From Flavipsychrobacter sp. (lineage in GTDB: Bacteria > Bacteroidota > Bacteroidia > Chitinophagales > Chitinophagaceae), in the NCBI GenBank assembly GCA_016787265.1, contig JAEUVF010000012.1:124001-188000 (forward strand): a stretch of 64,000 nt of DNA, read 5' to 3'. A model generated the notes under the pieces. The model did no database searches, was not told the DNA's origin, and saw only the letters and a list, made by a program, of their open reading frames with translations. Every line of letters begins with the position of its first letter. The stretch's first letter is position 1. Made by a program: the position numbers and the translations under genes. Of the stretch, positions 52,873-60,755 are shown piece after piece.

Positions 52873-52942
52873 TATAGGTTTTTTACCCGTTTTTTTTGCA
52901 AATGCAGGTAGTTCATTCTTGCGCATTACTTAACTTGTACGC

Positions 52943-53539
52943 ATGAAATATACTGCTGTCTTATTGCTGGCCATTTGCCTGAGCGGCACCCTGCTGGCAC
53001 AGAAATCAAAATCACTTTTTAATGGTAAAAATCTCAAAGGCTGGACCATCCACGGTACAGAAAAATGGTATGTGGAAAATGGTGAGCTGGTTTGTGAAAG
53101 TGGTCCCGATAAACAATACGGATATCTTTCCACGAACAAAACCTACAAGAACTTTGAATTAACGCTTCAATTCAAACTGGAAGCCAATGGTAACAGTGGA
53201 GTATTCATCCGTTCCGGTATTGAAGGCACTAAAATCAGTGGATGGCAGGTGGAAGTAGCACCAGAAGGAAAACACACTGGCGGGATTTACGAATCATACG
53301 GACGTGGCTGGCTGATCAAACCAAAACCGGAAGATGAAAGCAAACTCAATTCATCTGGCTGGAATGAAATGCGCATCCTTGTACAGGGCGATCGCGTAAC
53401 CAGTTTTCTGAATGGTACACAGATGGTAGATATTACTGATGCTAAAATTGGTGCGGGCAATGGTTTTATTGCTTTACAGATCCATGATGGCGGAGGCATT
53501 AAAGTGCGTTGGAAAAATATCCGAATCAAACAACTCTAA
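52943..53539 (+). CDS. Secreted DUF1080 protein (3-keto-glycoside hydrolase family)
   Basis: A 198-residue protein with signal peptide (about 1-19) and one DUF1080 laminin-G-like domain: LFNGKNLKGWTIHGTEKWYVENGELVCESG, shown in two overlapping motifs: LFNGKNLKGW and YVENGELVCESG; then GVFIRSGIEG and GFIALQIHDGGGIKVRWKNIRIK. Some members hydrolyse 3-keto-disaccharides. The next gene, 17 bp on, encodes an exported oxidoreductase that could make the keto sugar. Family length is normal. Confidence 0.9.
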   Translation: MKYTAVLLLAICLSGTLLAQKSKSLFNGKNLKGWTIHGTEKWYVENGELVCESGPDKQYGYLSTNKTYKNFELTLQFKLEANGNSGVFIRSGIEGTKISGWQVEVAPEGKHTGGIYESYGRGWLIKPKPEDESKLNSSGWNEMRILVQGDRVTSFLNGTQMVDITDAKIGAGNGFIALQIHDGGGIKVRWKNIRIKQL

Positions 53540-53556
53540 TTCCAGATAATAGTAAC

Positions 53557-54927
53557 ATGAATAAAAAAGAACAAGCTTCCCGCAGAGGATTTCTTCGCTC
53601 TATGGCGGCTGCAACAGCCGGACTCGCAATTGGTCATACAGCCATGGCTGCTGATGAAAAAAACGTGTTCATTCAATCCATTCGTAGTCGCACTGGTTTT
53701 GAAGCCAATGACCAAATCAACATAGCTCTGATTGGTGCTGGTGGTATGGGTGTTCAGGATACCATTACTGCCTTACAGGTACCAGGTGTTAAACTGGTAG
53801 CTGTTTGTGATTTATATGATGGTCGTTTAAAAGAAGCAAAAGAGAGGTGGGGCGCAAACATCGCTACCACGCGCAGTTATAAGGAAATCCTGAATCGCAA
53901 GGATGTGGATGCCGTGATTATTGCAACGCCCGATCACTGGCACCAGCAGATTTCGATCGATAGCCTGAAAGCCGGCAAACATGTGTATTGTGAAAAACCG
54001 ATGGTGCACTCCATCGGTGAAGGCCCGGCTGTGATAAAAGCACAGCAGGAGTCTGGCAAAATTTTCCAGGTTGGCAGCCAGGGTGTATCCTCGCTTGGTA
54101 ATGAAAAAGCAAAGGAATTACTGAAAGATGGCGCGATAGGCGAACTCAACTATGCAGAAGGTTTCTGGGCGCGTCATTCTCCTGTAGGAGCCTGGCAATA
54201 CCCGATTCCGGAGGATGCATCACCATCAACGTTAGATTGGGAAACTTTTATCAGCAATACGACCAAACGTCCTTTTGATAAAACCCGCTTCTTCCGCTGG
54301 AGAAATTATACCGATTATGGTACCGGTATGTCGGGTGATTTATTCGTGCACCTGTTTTCCAGTTTGCATTTTATCACCGATTCATTCGGACCGAATAAAG
54401 TTTATTCTTCCGGAGGTCTGCGTTACTGGAAAGATGGTCGCGAAGTACCTGATGTATTGTTAGGTACATTTGATTATGGCGTTTCCAAAGCACATCCTGC
54501 ATTCAATCTTTCCCTGCGATGCAATTTCGTGGATGGAACCAGTGGTACTACCTTTTTGAAACTGGTGGGTAGTGAAGGATCCATGGATATCACCTGGGAT
54601 GATGTAACCGTAAAACGCAACAAGGAAGTGTCTTCCGATGATCCCTTCTTCATTGAACAAATGCGCAAAGCCGGGAAGGAAGTGGGAGGTAGGAAACGCA
54701 TTCTGCCTCCGCAGGAATTCACCTTCCGCGCAGAGAAAGGATACAAGGGAGGCCCTTATGATCATTTCGTTAATTTCTTTGAAGCGATCCGCAAAAATGG
54801 CAAAGTAGCAGAGGATGCGGTCTTTGGTTATCGCGCTGCTGCACCTGCTTTATTGTGTAACGACAGTTATCGCCAGGATAAAGCCATTCTCTGGAATCCG
54901 GAGAAAATGGAACTGGTGAAAAAATAA
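53557..54927 (+). CDS. Gfo/Idh/MocA family oxidoreductase, Tat-exported
   Basis: A 456-residue NAD(P)-dependent oxidoreductase. Tat signal with SRRGFLRSM and cleavage about residue 31; Rossmann motif IGAGGMG; the EKPMVHS signature; a C-terminal alpha/beta domain. The export of a folded, cofactor-loaded enzyme fits the Tat route. ATG at 53557 chosen. Coupled with the DUF1080 gene it suggests a periplasmic route in which a sugar is oxidised at C3 and then cleaved. It meets the convergent RluA gene with no gap. Confidence 0.92.
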   Translation: MNKKEQASRRGFLRSMAAATAGLAIGHTAMAADEKNVFIQSIRSRTGFEANDQINIALIGAGGMGVQDTITALQVPGVKLVAVCDLYDGRLKEAKERWGANIATTRSYKEILNRKDVDAVIIATPDHWHQQISIDSLKAGKHVYCEKPMVHSIGEGPAVIKAQQESGKIFQVGSQGVSSLGNEKAKELLKDGAIGELNYAEGFWARHSPVGAWQYPIPEDASPSTLDWETFISNTTKRPFDKTRFFRWRNYTDYGTGMSGDLFVHLFSSLHFITDSFGPNKVYSSGGLRYWKDGREVPDVLLGTFDYGVSKAHPAFNLSLRCNFVDGTSGTTFLKLVGSEGSMDITWDDVTVKRNKEVSSDDPFFIEQMRKAGKEVGGRKRILPPQEFTFRAEKGYKGGPYDHFVNFFEAIRKNGKVAEDAVFGYRAAAPALLCNDSYRQDKAILWNPEKMELVKK

Positions 54928-55647
54928 TCAACCCTGCTTCTCCAATTGCTGAAGGCATGCCCGTAAGTCCTTCGGCAATGGAGCATGCAGTTCAATCTGC
55001 TGCCCATCCCGGTCAGTAAACTGCAGCGAACTTGCATGCAATGCCAGGCGATTTAACAAAGGCCGTTCATCGAGTACATCTTTTCCCAGCTTGAATTTTT
55101 TCTTGATCTTGGACAGCAAAAAAGGTTTTCCATCACCATAATAGGGGTCGCACACGATGGGATGACCAAGGTGCTGCATATGCACGCGAATCTGGTGCGT
55201 GCGTCCGGTGAGAATGGTGAACTCCATCCAGGAATAAAGCGGAAATGATTCCAGGGTTTTGAACAAGGTAATGGATGGTTTCCCTTTTCTGACCACGGTC
55301 ATTTGTCCGGGTTTGCCAGGATGCGGACCAATTGGTACATCAATGATTCCTTCTTCTTCATACACTTTTCCAAGTACCAGTCCATTGTATTTTTTAACGG
55401 TTGAACGCTCTTCAAACTGTTTGGATAAATACTGGTGGCTGCTTTCATTTTTAGCAAAGAGAATCACTCCACTGGTTTCGCGGTCTAAGCGATGTACGGT
55501 GAAGATGGTTCCATAAGCCGCCATCAACAGGTCTTTCAGGGAAGGCGCTGATTGTTCCCGGTCGGGTATGGAGAGTAAGCCAGCTTCTTTGTTGATTGCT
55601 ACCCAGTCTTCTGTTTCCTGGATAATAGCTGATTTGATCGATTTCAT
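54928..55647 (-). CDS. RluA-family pseudouridine synthase
   Basis: A 239-residue RNA-modifying enzyme. Catalytic Asp in HRLDRETSGVILFAK; GRTHQIRVHMQHLGHPIVCD, the second signature, shown here in full; no S4 domain. RluA family members modify uridines in 23S rRNA or tRNA; the exact target is not assigned. Directly downstream of the RsuA-type gene (1 bp between) and convergent with the oxidoreductase gene. Confidence 0.92.
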   Translation of the reverse strand: MKSIKSAIIQETEDWVAINKEAGLLSIPDREQSAPSLKDLLMAAYGTIFTVHRLDRETSGVILFAKNESSHQYLSKQFEERSTVKKYNGLVLGKVYEEEGIIDVPIGPHPGKPGQMTVVRKGKPSITLFKTLESFPLYSWMEFTILTGRTHQIRVHMQHLGHPIVCDPYYGDGKPFLLSKIKKKFKLGKDVLDERPLLNRLALHASSLQFTDRDGQQIELHAPLPKDLRACLQQLEKQG

Positions 55648-55648
55648 C

Positions 55649-56779
55649 TTATTGACCGGATTTTTTGGAAGGGTAGGCTGTTTTCTTCACTGGTCTGTTT
55701 GGTTTACTGGCTTCAGCCTTTGTAGTTTTTTCTCTTGATCTGAAACCTGCTGATCCTGCTTTGCGGGGAGAAGCTGCCTTTTCGGGAGAAGCTGATTTTT
55801 CGCTCAAGGAAGCTTCTGATTTATCCGCTTTTTTCTTCAGGTCTTTATTGAAGTGTTTCAGTGTACGGATTTCTTTCTCCGTGAGTAACCGAAATTTTCC
55901 ACGGTTCACATTTTTCTTGGTGAGCCCGGCATAACTCACGCGATCCAATCCTTTTACATCGTATTTCAGGTGTTCAAAGATTCTGCGCACGATGCGGTTG
56001 CGACCACTGTGAATTTCTATACCGATGATGGATTTATCGCGGGGATCTGCATATCCAATGGCATCCGGTTGGATAAAGCCATCTTCCAGGGTAATCCCGT
56101 GCGCAATGCTCTCGAAATCTGCTTTACTTACCGGGCGATCCAGTTTTACCTCGTAGATTTTTCTTACCTGGTTTTTTGGGTGCGATAAGGTTTGCGCCAG
56201 TTCACCATCATTGGTTAGCAATAATACCCCGCTGGTATTACGATCTAATCTGCCTACCGGATATACACGTTCTGCAGTGGCTGTTTTAATCAGGTCCAGC
56301 ACGGTTTTACGGCCTTGCGGGTCTTCAGTAGTAGTGATATAATCCTTGGGCTTGTTAAGCAGGATGTAAATAAGGTTTTTCGTCAGGTGAATTTTTTTAC
56401 CCTTGACTTTAATATCGTCCTTTTCGGTGACTTTGAATCCTGGTTCGATGATGGATTGACCATTCACGGTTACCACACCTGATTTCACCAGTTCTGCTGC
56501 ATCGCGGCGTGCACAGATACCTGCATGTGCGATGTATTTGTTGAGGGGCATGGGATCACCAGGAGTTTCGCTTCCTGTTTTTTCATAAGAAGCACCTGGT
56601 TTTCCCTGGGGAGGTTGATTTCTTTTGTCCAGTTTCAGCTTGCGCTTTTCTTCAAAGGACTGATCGATGGCCTGCTCTCTTTCTTTCTTCTCTACTCTTC
56701 TTTCCTGGCGGTACTGTTCTTTAACGGTACCTGCTTTTTTCTTGTTGACGAATTTCTCGAATCCGGTCGCTTTTTTCAT
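55649..56779 (-). CDS. RsuA/RluB-family rRNA pseudouridine synthase with charged tails
   Basis: A 376-residue enzyme. S4 domain (about 75-135; PLNKYIAHAGICARRDAAELVKSG) and the catalytic GRLDRNTSGVLLLTNDG, then GRNRIVRRIFEHLKY. It carries a Lys/Glu-rich N-terminal extension of about 70 residues and a Lys/Ser/Ala-rich C-terminal one of about 70 that are not part of the enzyme. Such tails occur in Bacteroidota relatives and probably bind RNA. ATG at 56779 chosen. Followed by the RluA-family gene. Confidence 0.92.
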   Translation of the reverse strand: MKKATGFEKFVNKKKAGTVKEQYRQERRVEKKEREQAIDQSFEEKRKLKLDKRNQPPQGKPGASYEKTGSETPGDPMPLNKYIAHAGICARRDAAELVKSGVVTVNGQSIIEPGFKVTEKDDIKVKGKKIHLTKNLIYILLNKPKDYITTTEDPQGRKTVLDLIKTATAERVYPVGRLDRNTSGVLLLTNDGELAQTLSHPKNQVRKIYEVKLDRPVSKADFESIAHGITLEDGFIQPDAIGYADPRDKSIIGIEIHSGRNRIVRRIFEHLKYDVKGLDRVSYAGLTKKNVNRGKFRLLTEKEIRTLKHFNKDLKKKADKSEASLSEKSASPEKAASPRKAGSAGFRSREKTTKAEASKPNRPVKKTAYPSKKSGQ

Positions 56780-56812
56780 GTTTTTGTATTTACTGTTTTT
56801 CAACAGGAAGGG

Positions 56813-56820
56813 CAAAAATA
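56813..56820 (-). promoter_or_regulatory. Candidate -7 box (TATTTTTG) of the RsuA-type gene
   Basis: Minus-strand TATTTTTG fits TAnnTTTG exactly, 33 nt before the start codon. It follows immediately on the LTXXQ gene terminator, with one base between them. Confidence 0.45.
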
Positions 56821-56821
56821 C

Positions 56822-56848
56822 AAAAGACAGCCGGGATGGCTGTCTTTT
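56822..56848 (-). terminator. Intrinsic terminator of the LTXXQ-protein gene
   Basis: Arms AAAAGACAGCC and GGCTGTCTTTT with a 5-nt loop, lying 20 bp after the stop of the gene at 56869 on the minus strand. Confidence 0.8.
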
Positions 56849-56868
56849 TGTCGTTTTCCGGGTTTGTT

Positions 56869-57387
56869 TTATCGGGCCGGACCGTCCATAGGTCGTTTAG
56901 ATCGGTGTTTTAATTGCTCCAGTTGCTCAGGGGTTAACAGCTTACGCATATTCTCTCTGTTGGCTTCATGCATTGCTTTCAGCTTCGTTTTTTTCTCGGC
57001 ATCTGATAATGCAGTATTAGCCTTGATCAAAGCCACCTCATTACGTTGCTGTTGCTGCAGTGCCTGCATACTGTTTTTTTGCTCGGGGGTTAAATTGGAA
57101 ACCATGGGACGGTTGCGATGTCTGCCCTGTTTCATACGTTCACCACGGTTTTTCCGGAATTGCTCCAGTTTTGCTTTCTGTTCGGGCGTATAAACCGCCA
57201 TGCGTTTTTGATGGTATTCTTCCTGCAATGCTTTCAATTGCATCTTCTGTGCATCCGTTAATTGCAGAATGGAGTCCATGCGCTCTCCGCGCTGGTGTTG
57301 CATCTTGCCGGCTCTGCGGGTAGGTTGTTGTGCCTGTACACTCAGGAAACCCAATCCCAGCATGCCTAGTAGTAGTATTCTTTTCAT
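56869..57387 (-). CDS. Periplasmic LTXXQ-motif protein (CpxP/Spy-like)
   Basis: A 172-residue protein, signal peptide (about 1-19, cleaved after VQA). Four LTXXQ-like motifs: LTDAQKMQ, YTPEQKAK, LTPEQKNS and LTPEQLEQ, in a highly charged helical protein rich in Arg, Gln and Lys. Relatives are envelope-stress chaperones; metal sensing is possible. Upstream is a near-palindrome GTCTGTTTA-T-TAAATAGAC with one mismatch (57394-57412), a possible operator. Single gene. Confidence 0.85.
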   Translation of the reverse strand: MKRILLLGMLGLGFLSVQAQQPTRRAGKMQHQRGERMDSILQLTDAQKMQLKALQEEYHQKRMAVYTPEQKAKLEQFRKNRGERMKQGRHRNRPMVSNLTPEQKNSMQALQQQQRNEVALIKANTALSDAEKKTKLKAMHEANRENMRKLLTPEQLEQLKHRSKRPMDGPAR

Positions 57388-57478
57388 TTTCCTGTCTGTT
57401 TATTAAATAGACGGAAAATGAACTCCTGCGTTTAATGCTCTTTAAAAGAATAATCTGTTATAACAACTGCTTAACAAA

Positions 57479-57545
57479 TCCCCCGTCTTCCCTTCCTCCA
57501 TCTTCCTTTCCTCCATCTTCCGTGCCTCCTTTGTCTCCTCTTCCA
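57479..57545. repeat. Pyrimidine-rich tract after rlmN
   Basis: C/T-rich on the plus strand, with repeated CTTCCATCTTCC-, CCTCCATCTTCC- and CTCCTTTGTCTCC-like units. It fills the end of the gap between the LTXXQ gene and the rlmN stop. Read from the minus strand it is purine-rich. Confidence 0.7.
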
Positions 57546-57548
57546 TGC

Positions 57549-58592
57549 TCACTTGTTAGCCAACTGTCCACAGGCCGCATCAATATCCTTCCCCCTGCTT
57601 CTTCTCAGCCTTACATTCACCCGGTGTTTTTCCAGGTACTGCATAAACTGCATGGTTTTATCTTCATCGGGTTTTTCAAACAGGGCCAGTTCAATGGGGT
57701 TGTATTCGATAATGTTGATCAGATCTGCAGGTACCCTGCGGTAGAGTTTTACCAGTTCTGCCGCATCTTCCAGGCTGTCGTTGAAATCCTTAAACAGGAT
57801 GTATTCAAAAGTGATTTCATTACCGGTTTTCTGATAGAAATAATTCAGGGCTTCCACCAGCGACTGAATATCATTGGTATCATTGATGGGCATGATCTCA
57901 TGGCGCTTCGCATCGGTTGCGGCATGCAGGGAGAGCGCCAGTTTGAATCGTACCTGGTCATCGCCCAGTTGTTTGATCATCTTGGCAACGCCGGCGGTGG
58001 ATACAGTAATCCGTCTCGGACTCATACCCAATCCTTCCGGTGAAGAGATCTTTTCAATGGCTTTGAGTACATTTTTATAGTTGAGCAGGGGTTCACCCAT
58101 GCCCATGAATACGATATTCGTGAGTTTCTTGCCATAACTGGCTTCGCTTTGCTGGTTGATCAGCGCCACTTCATCAAAGATTTCGTCAAATTCCAGGTTG
58201 CGTTTGCGATCCATATAACCGGTTGCGCAGAATTTGCAACTCAGCGAACAGCCGATCTGGCTGGAAACACAGGCTGTTTTGCGATCATCGGTGGGGATGA
58301 GCACGCCCTCCACCAGGTGACCATCCACCGTGCGGAAGCGACTTTTAATAGTTCCATCACTGCTGTGCTGGGTCAAATCCCCGGTTAAGGCAGGAAGGCT
58401 GAAGTTCTCGGCCAGCTTGGCGCGCAGTTCCTTGCTGAGATTGGTCATGTCCTCAAAACTCCGGGCCTGTTTTGTCCAGATCCACTCGTACACCTGTTTG
58501 GCCCGGAAGGCCTTTTCACCCATCTCCAGGAAATACTGCTCCAATTCCTCCTTCGATAACTGCCGGATATTCGGCTTTGCCAGCTTTAACAT
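57549..58592 (-). CDS. rlmN: Dual-specificity RNA methyltransferase RlmN
   Basis: A 347-residue radical-SAM enzyme that methylates C2 of A2503 in 23S rRNA and A37 in tRNAs. The cluster motif is CSLSCKFC (CX3CX2C) near residue 115; a conserved Cys in the C-terminal part (DIDAACGQL) and one in the N-terminal region are for the mechanism. NIVFMGMGEPLLNY is the family signature. The ATG at 58592 replaces an upstream in-frame start at 58631 that lies in the purine tract. Its -7 box is 4 nt upstream. Confidence 0.95.
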   Translation of the reverse strand: MLKLAKPNIRQLSKEELEQYFLEMGEKAFRAKQVYEWIWTKQARSFEDMTNLSKELRAKLAENFSLPALTGDLTQHSSDGTIKSRFRTVDGHLVEGVLIPTDDRKTACVSSQIGCSLSCKFCATGYMDRKRNLEFDEIFDEVALINQQSEASYGKKLTNIVFMGMGEPLLNYKNVLKAIEKISSPEGLGMSPRRITVSTAGVAKMIKQLGDDQVRFKLALSLHAATDAKRHEIMPINDTNDIQSLVEALNYFYQKTGNEITFEYILFKDFNDSLEDAAELVKLYRRVPADLINIIEYNPIELALFEKPDEDKTMQFMQYLEKHRVNVRLRRSRGKDIDAACGQLANK

Positions 58593-58596
58593 CCTG

Positions 58597-58604
58597 CAAA
58601 GATA
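58597..58604 (-). promoter_or_regulatory. Candidate -7 box (TATCTTTG) of rlmN
   Basis: Minus-strand TATCTTTG, exact TAnnTTTG, 4 nt (CAGG) before the rlmN ATG. Upstream, minus-strand CTCCTTTGTCCCC puts TTTG 15 bp from the box. Confidence 0.5.
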
Positions 58605-58989
58605 AGCAGGGAAGGGGGACAAAGGAGACAAAGGAGAATGGAGACAAAGGAGGCATGGAAGAGAGACACGGGAAGATGGAGGGTCTCCAAATCCCTTCTC
58701 ACATCTGACATCTCACGTCTCCCTTCTCACGTCTGACGTTTCACCTTTCTTTCACCTTTCACTTTTCACCTTTCACTTTTTCCATCCATTCGACCACTTT
58801 TGTCTAACCAGTCAGTCAATCTCAACCGTTCCCGCACTACTGTTTCACTATTGTTGAATCGTCATTGAACCGCCAGTGAACTATTCTGCAACCGCTCAGG
58901 GATACTTCCCCCGGAAGCTGAATATGCCCTTCCTTGTCTCCTTTGTCTCCTGTTCCCTGCCCCGTCTCCTTTGTCCCCTTTTCCCTTCT
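58605..58989. repeat. 385 bp of low-complexity repeats between rlmN and the thiolase gene
   Basis: No gene. In order: purine-rich units like ACAAAGGAG repeated several times (58605-58684), which are pyrimidine-rich when read toward rlmN; TCTCACGTCTGACG-like units (58697-58740); TTTCACY heptamers (58739-58777, with a partial TTTC after the first unit); a non-repetitive stretch (58785-58920); and a pyrimidine tract with CTCCTTTGTCTCC units leading to the thiolase start (58925-58989). Composition is unlike coding DNA around it. Confidence 0.8.
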
Positions 58990-58997
58990 TATCTTCG
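58990..58997 (+). promoter_or_regulatory. Candidate -7 box (TATCTTCG) of the thiolase gene
   Basis: TATCTTCG matches seven of eight positions of TAnnTTTG with T to C at position 7, and is 4 nt (CCCC) before the ATG. TTTG at 58970-58973 lies 16 bp upstream. Confidence 0.4.
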
Positions 58998-59001
58998 CCC
59001 C

Positions 59002-60192
59002 ATGAACAACGTGTACGTAATTGACGCAGTCCGCACACCGATTGCCAAATATGGGGGAGCGCTGAGCACCGTGCGTCCCGATGATTTGCTGGCCCATACG
59101 ATTAAAGCCCTGTTGGAAAGAAACCCATCCATTGACCTGAATGCCATTGAAGACGTGATTGCCGGTGCCGCCAACCAGGCCGGTGAAGATAACCGCAATG
59201 TAGCCCGGATGGCTGCCCTGCTGGCAGGATTACCGGTGACTGTTGCAGGCTCCACCGTTAACCGTCTTTGCGCCTCGGGCCTGCAGGCTATCATGGATGC
59301 AGCCAGAGCCCTTCAGTGCGGGGATGGTGAACTGATGATCGCCTGTGGTGTGGAAAGCATGACCCGCGCGCCTTTTGTGATGCCCAAACAGGGGCAGCCC
59401 TGGTCGCGACAGACAGAAATCTATGACACTACCATCGGCTGGCGCTTTACCAATCCTGCCTTATCTGCCCTGCACCATCCCTATACCATGGGAGAAACTG
59501 CCGAAAATGTAGCTAAGCAATGGAAGATCTCAAGAGCAGAGCAGGATCAGTTTGCGTTTGAAAGTCAGCTTAAATACCAACAGGCTGCTGCTGCCGGAAA
59601 ATTCAGGGACGAAATCATTCCGGTCACCATTCCAGGCAAAAAAGAAGCTATCCTTTTTGATACGGATGAACATCCGCGTCTCACACCTGTAGAAAAACTC
59701 GCTACGCTTGCTCCTGCATTTATAAAAGATGGAACTGTTACTGCTGCCAATGCAAGCGGTATCAATGATGGTGCTGCAGCCATGTTACTCGCAACAGAAG
59801 CAGCTGTACACAAATACAACCTGAAACCAATGGCCCGCATCCGCGCAATGGCAGTAGCAGGAGTGGATCCCTCCATCATGGGCATTGGCCCTGTTCCTGC
59901 TGTTAAAAAACTGTTACAACGTACAGGCATAACCGAAAATAAAATTGATCTGATTGAATTGAATGAAGCCTTTGCATCACAGTCCATCGCCTGTATCAGA
60001 GAACTGGGACTCAATCCTGAAAAAGTAAATGTAAACGGAGGTGCTATCGCTCTTGGTCATCCCTTAGGATGCAGTGGTGTACGTATTTCTACAACATTAT
60101 TACATGAGATGAAAAAAAGGGGAGCAAAAACCGGAATCGCCACCATGTGTATAGGCGTTGGTCAGGGGGCTGCAATTTTATTTGAGATATAA
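59002..60192 (+). CDS. Acetyl-CoA acyltransferase (thiolase II-like)
   Basis: A 396-residue thiolase. Active-site Cys in NRLCASGLQAI near residue 91, His in GGAIALGHPLGCSG and the second Cys in TMCIGVGQGAA; the LNEAFASQS loop is normal. It cleaves 3-ketoacyl-CoA in fatty-acid or beta-ketoadipyl-CoA degradation; VYVIDAVRTPIAKYGGALS is common in PcaF-type enzymes, so a beta-ketoadipyl-CoA role is possible but not decided. ATG at 59002; the upstream extension is the repeat tract. No other beta-oxidation gene is adjacent. Confidence 0.92.
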   Translation: MNNVYVIDAVRTPIAKYGGALSTVRPDDLLAHTIKALLERNPSIDLNAIEDVIAGAANQAGEDNRNVARMAALLAGLPVTVAGSTVNRLCASGLQAIMDAARALQCGDGELMIACGVESMTRAPFVMPKQGQPWSRQTEIYDTTIGWRFTNPALSALHHPYTMGETAENVAKQWKISRAEQDQFAFESQLKYQQAAAAGKFRDEIIPVTIPGKKEAILFDTDEHPRLTPVEKLATLAPAFIKDGTVTAANASGINDGAAAMLLATEAAVHKYNLKPMARIRAMAVAGVDPSIMGIGPVPAVKKLLQRTGITENKIDLIELNEAFASQSIACIRELGLNPEKVNVNGGAIALGHPLGCSGVRISTTLLHEMKKRGAKTGIATMCIGVGQGAAILFEI

Positions 60193-60279
60193 ATTATCAA
60201 GTCTAACGCACTCATCCCATTTTCACTTTCTCCTGCTGAATACACACAGTAATTTACCGGTTCACCAACACCATTTACT

Positions 60280-60747
60280 ATGTTTCAGCAAACTATTTTT
60301 CGCAGCCTGTTGCTCAGTGTAGCAATTGCTGCCGGTACTTCCTGCAGTACAATGCTGCAGACAGATAAAGTTGAATACCAATTCTCCGAAGGAATCAATT
60401 ACCGTAAGCTGGTACTAACCATCCCAAAGGGTTATGAATCCGAAACCCATTCAAGAGATGAATCGGGCGTTCTTGTTCGAACCTTTCACTACAAAAACGG
60501 AGCGGAGTTTTTTATCGCCTGCAAAGACAAGGAGTTGAATCCCGTGATTTCCGTTGAACGTACTGCCGCAACCAGCAAGGATCTTAAAAACCTGGTGGGT
60601 GAAGAAGGTACAGGAAAAAATGCGAACGGCACCAGCTGGCGCAGAACAATGCGCGACTGTTTTATTGTGGGCTACGACTTTGTAGCTCCCCGTGAAGCCA
60701 AAGCATTTGATGAGGCTATCCAGAGTCTTAAAGTTCGCAAAGGCTGA
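60280..60747 (+). CDS. Small hypothetical lipoprotein (155 aa)
   Basis: Not recognised. A 155-residue lipoprotein with lipobox GTSC (Cys22), then a beta-rich domain (KVEYQFSEGINYRKLVLTIPKGY; FHYKNGAEFFIACKDKE) ending with REAKAFDEAIQSLKVRK. Two further Cys (in ACKDKE and MRDCFIV) might form a disulfide. Convergent with hisS, 8 bp apart. Confidence 0.75.
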   Translation: MFQQTIFRSLLLSVAIAAGTSCSTMLQTDKVEYQFSEGINYRKLVLTIPKGYESETHSRDESGVLVRTFHYKNGAEFFIACKDKELNPVISVERTAATSKDLKNLVGEEGTGKNANGTSWRRTMRDCFIVGYDFVAPREAKAFDEAIQSLKVRKG

Positions 60748-60755
60748 TCCTGGTC

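Noticed and set aside
16638..58777. CRISPR array
   Set aside because: The repeats are 7 bp, directly adjacent, and have no spacers or cas genes.
58876..59001. N-terminal extension of the thiolase
   Set aside because: It is the translated repeat tract; the conserved start is MNNVYVIDAVRTPI.
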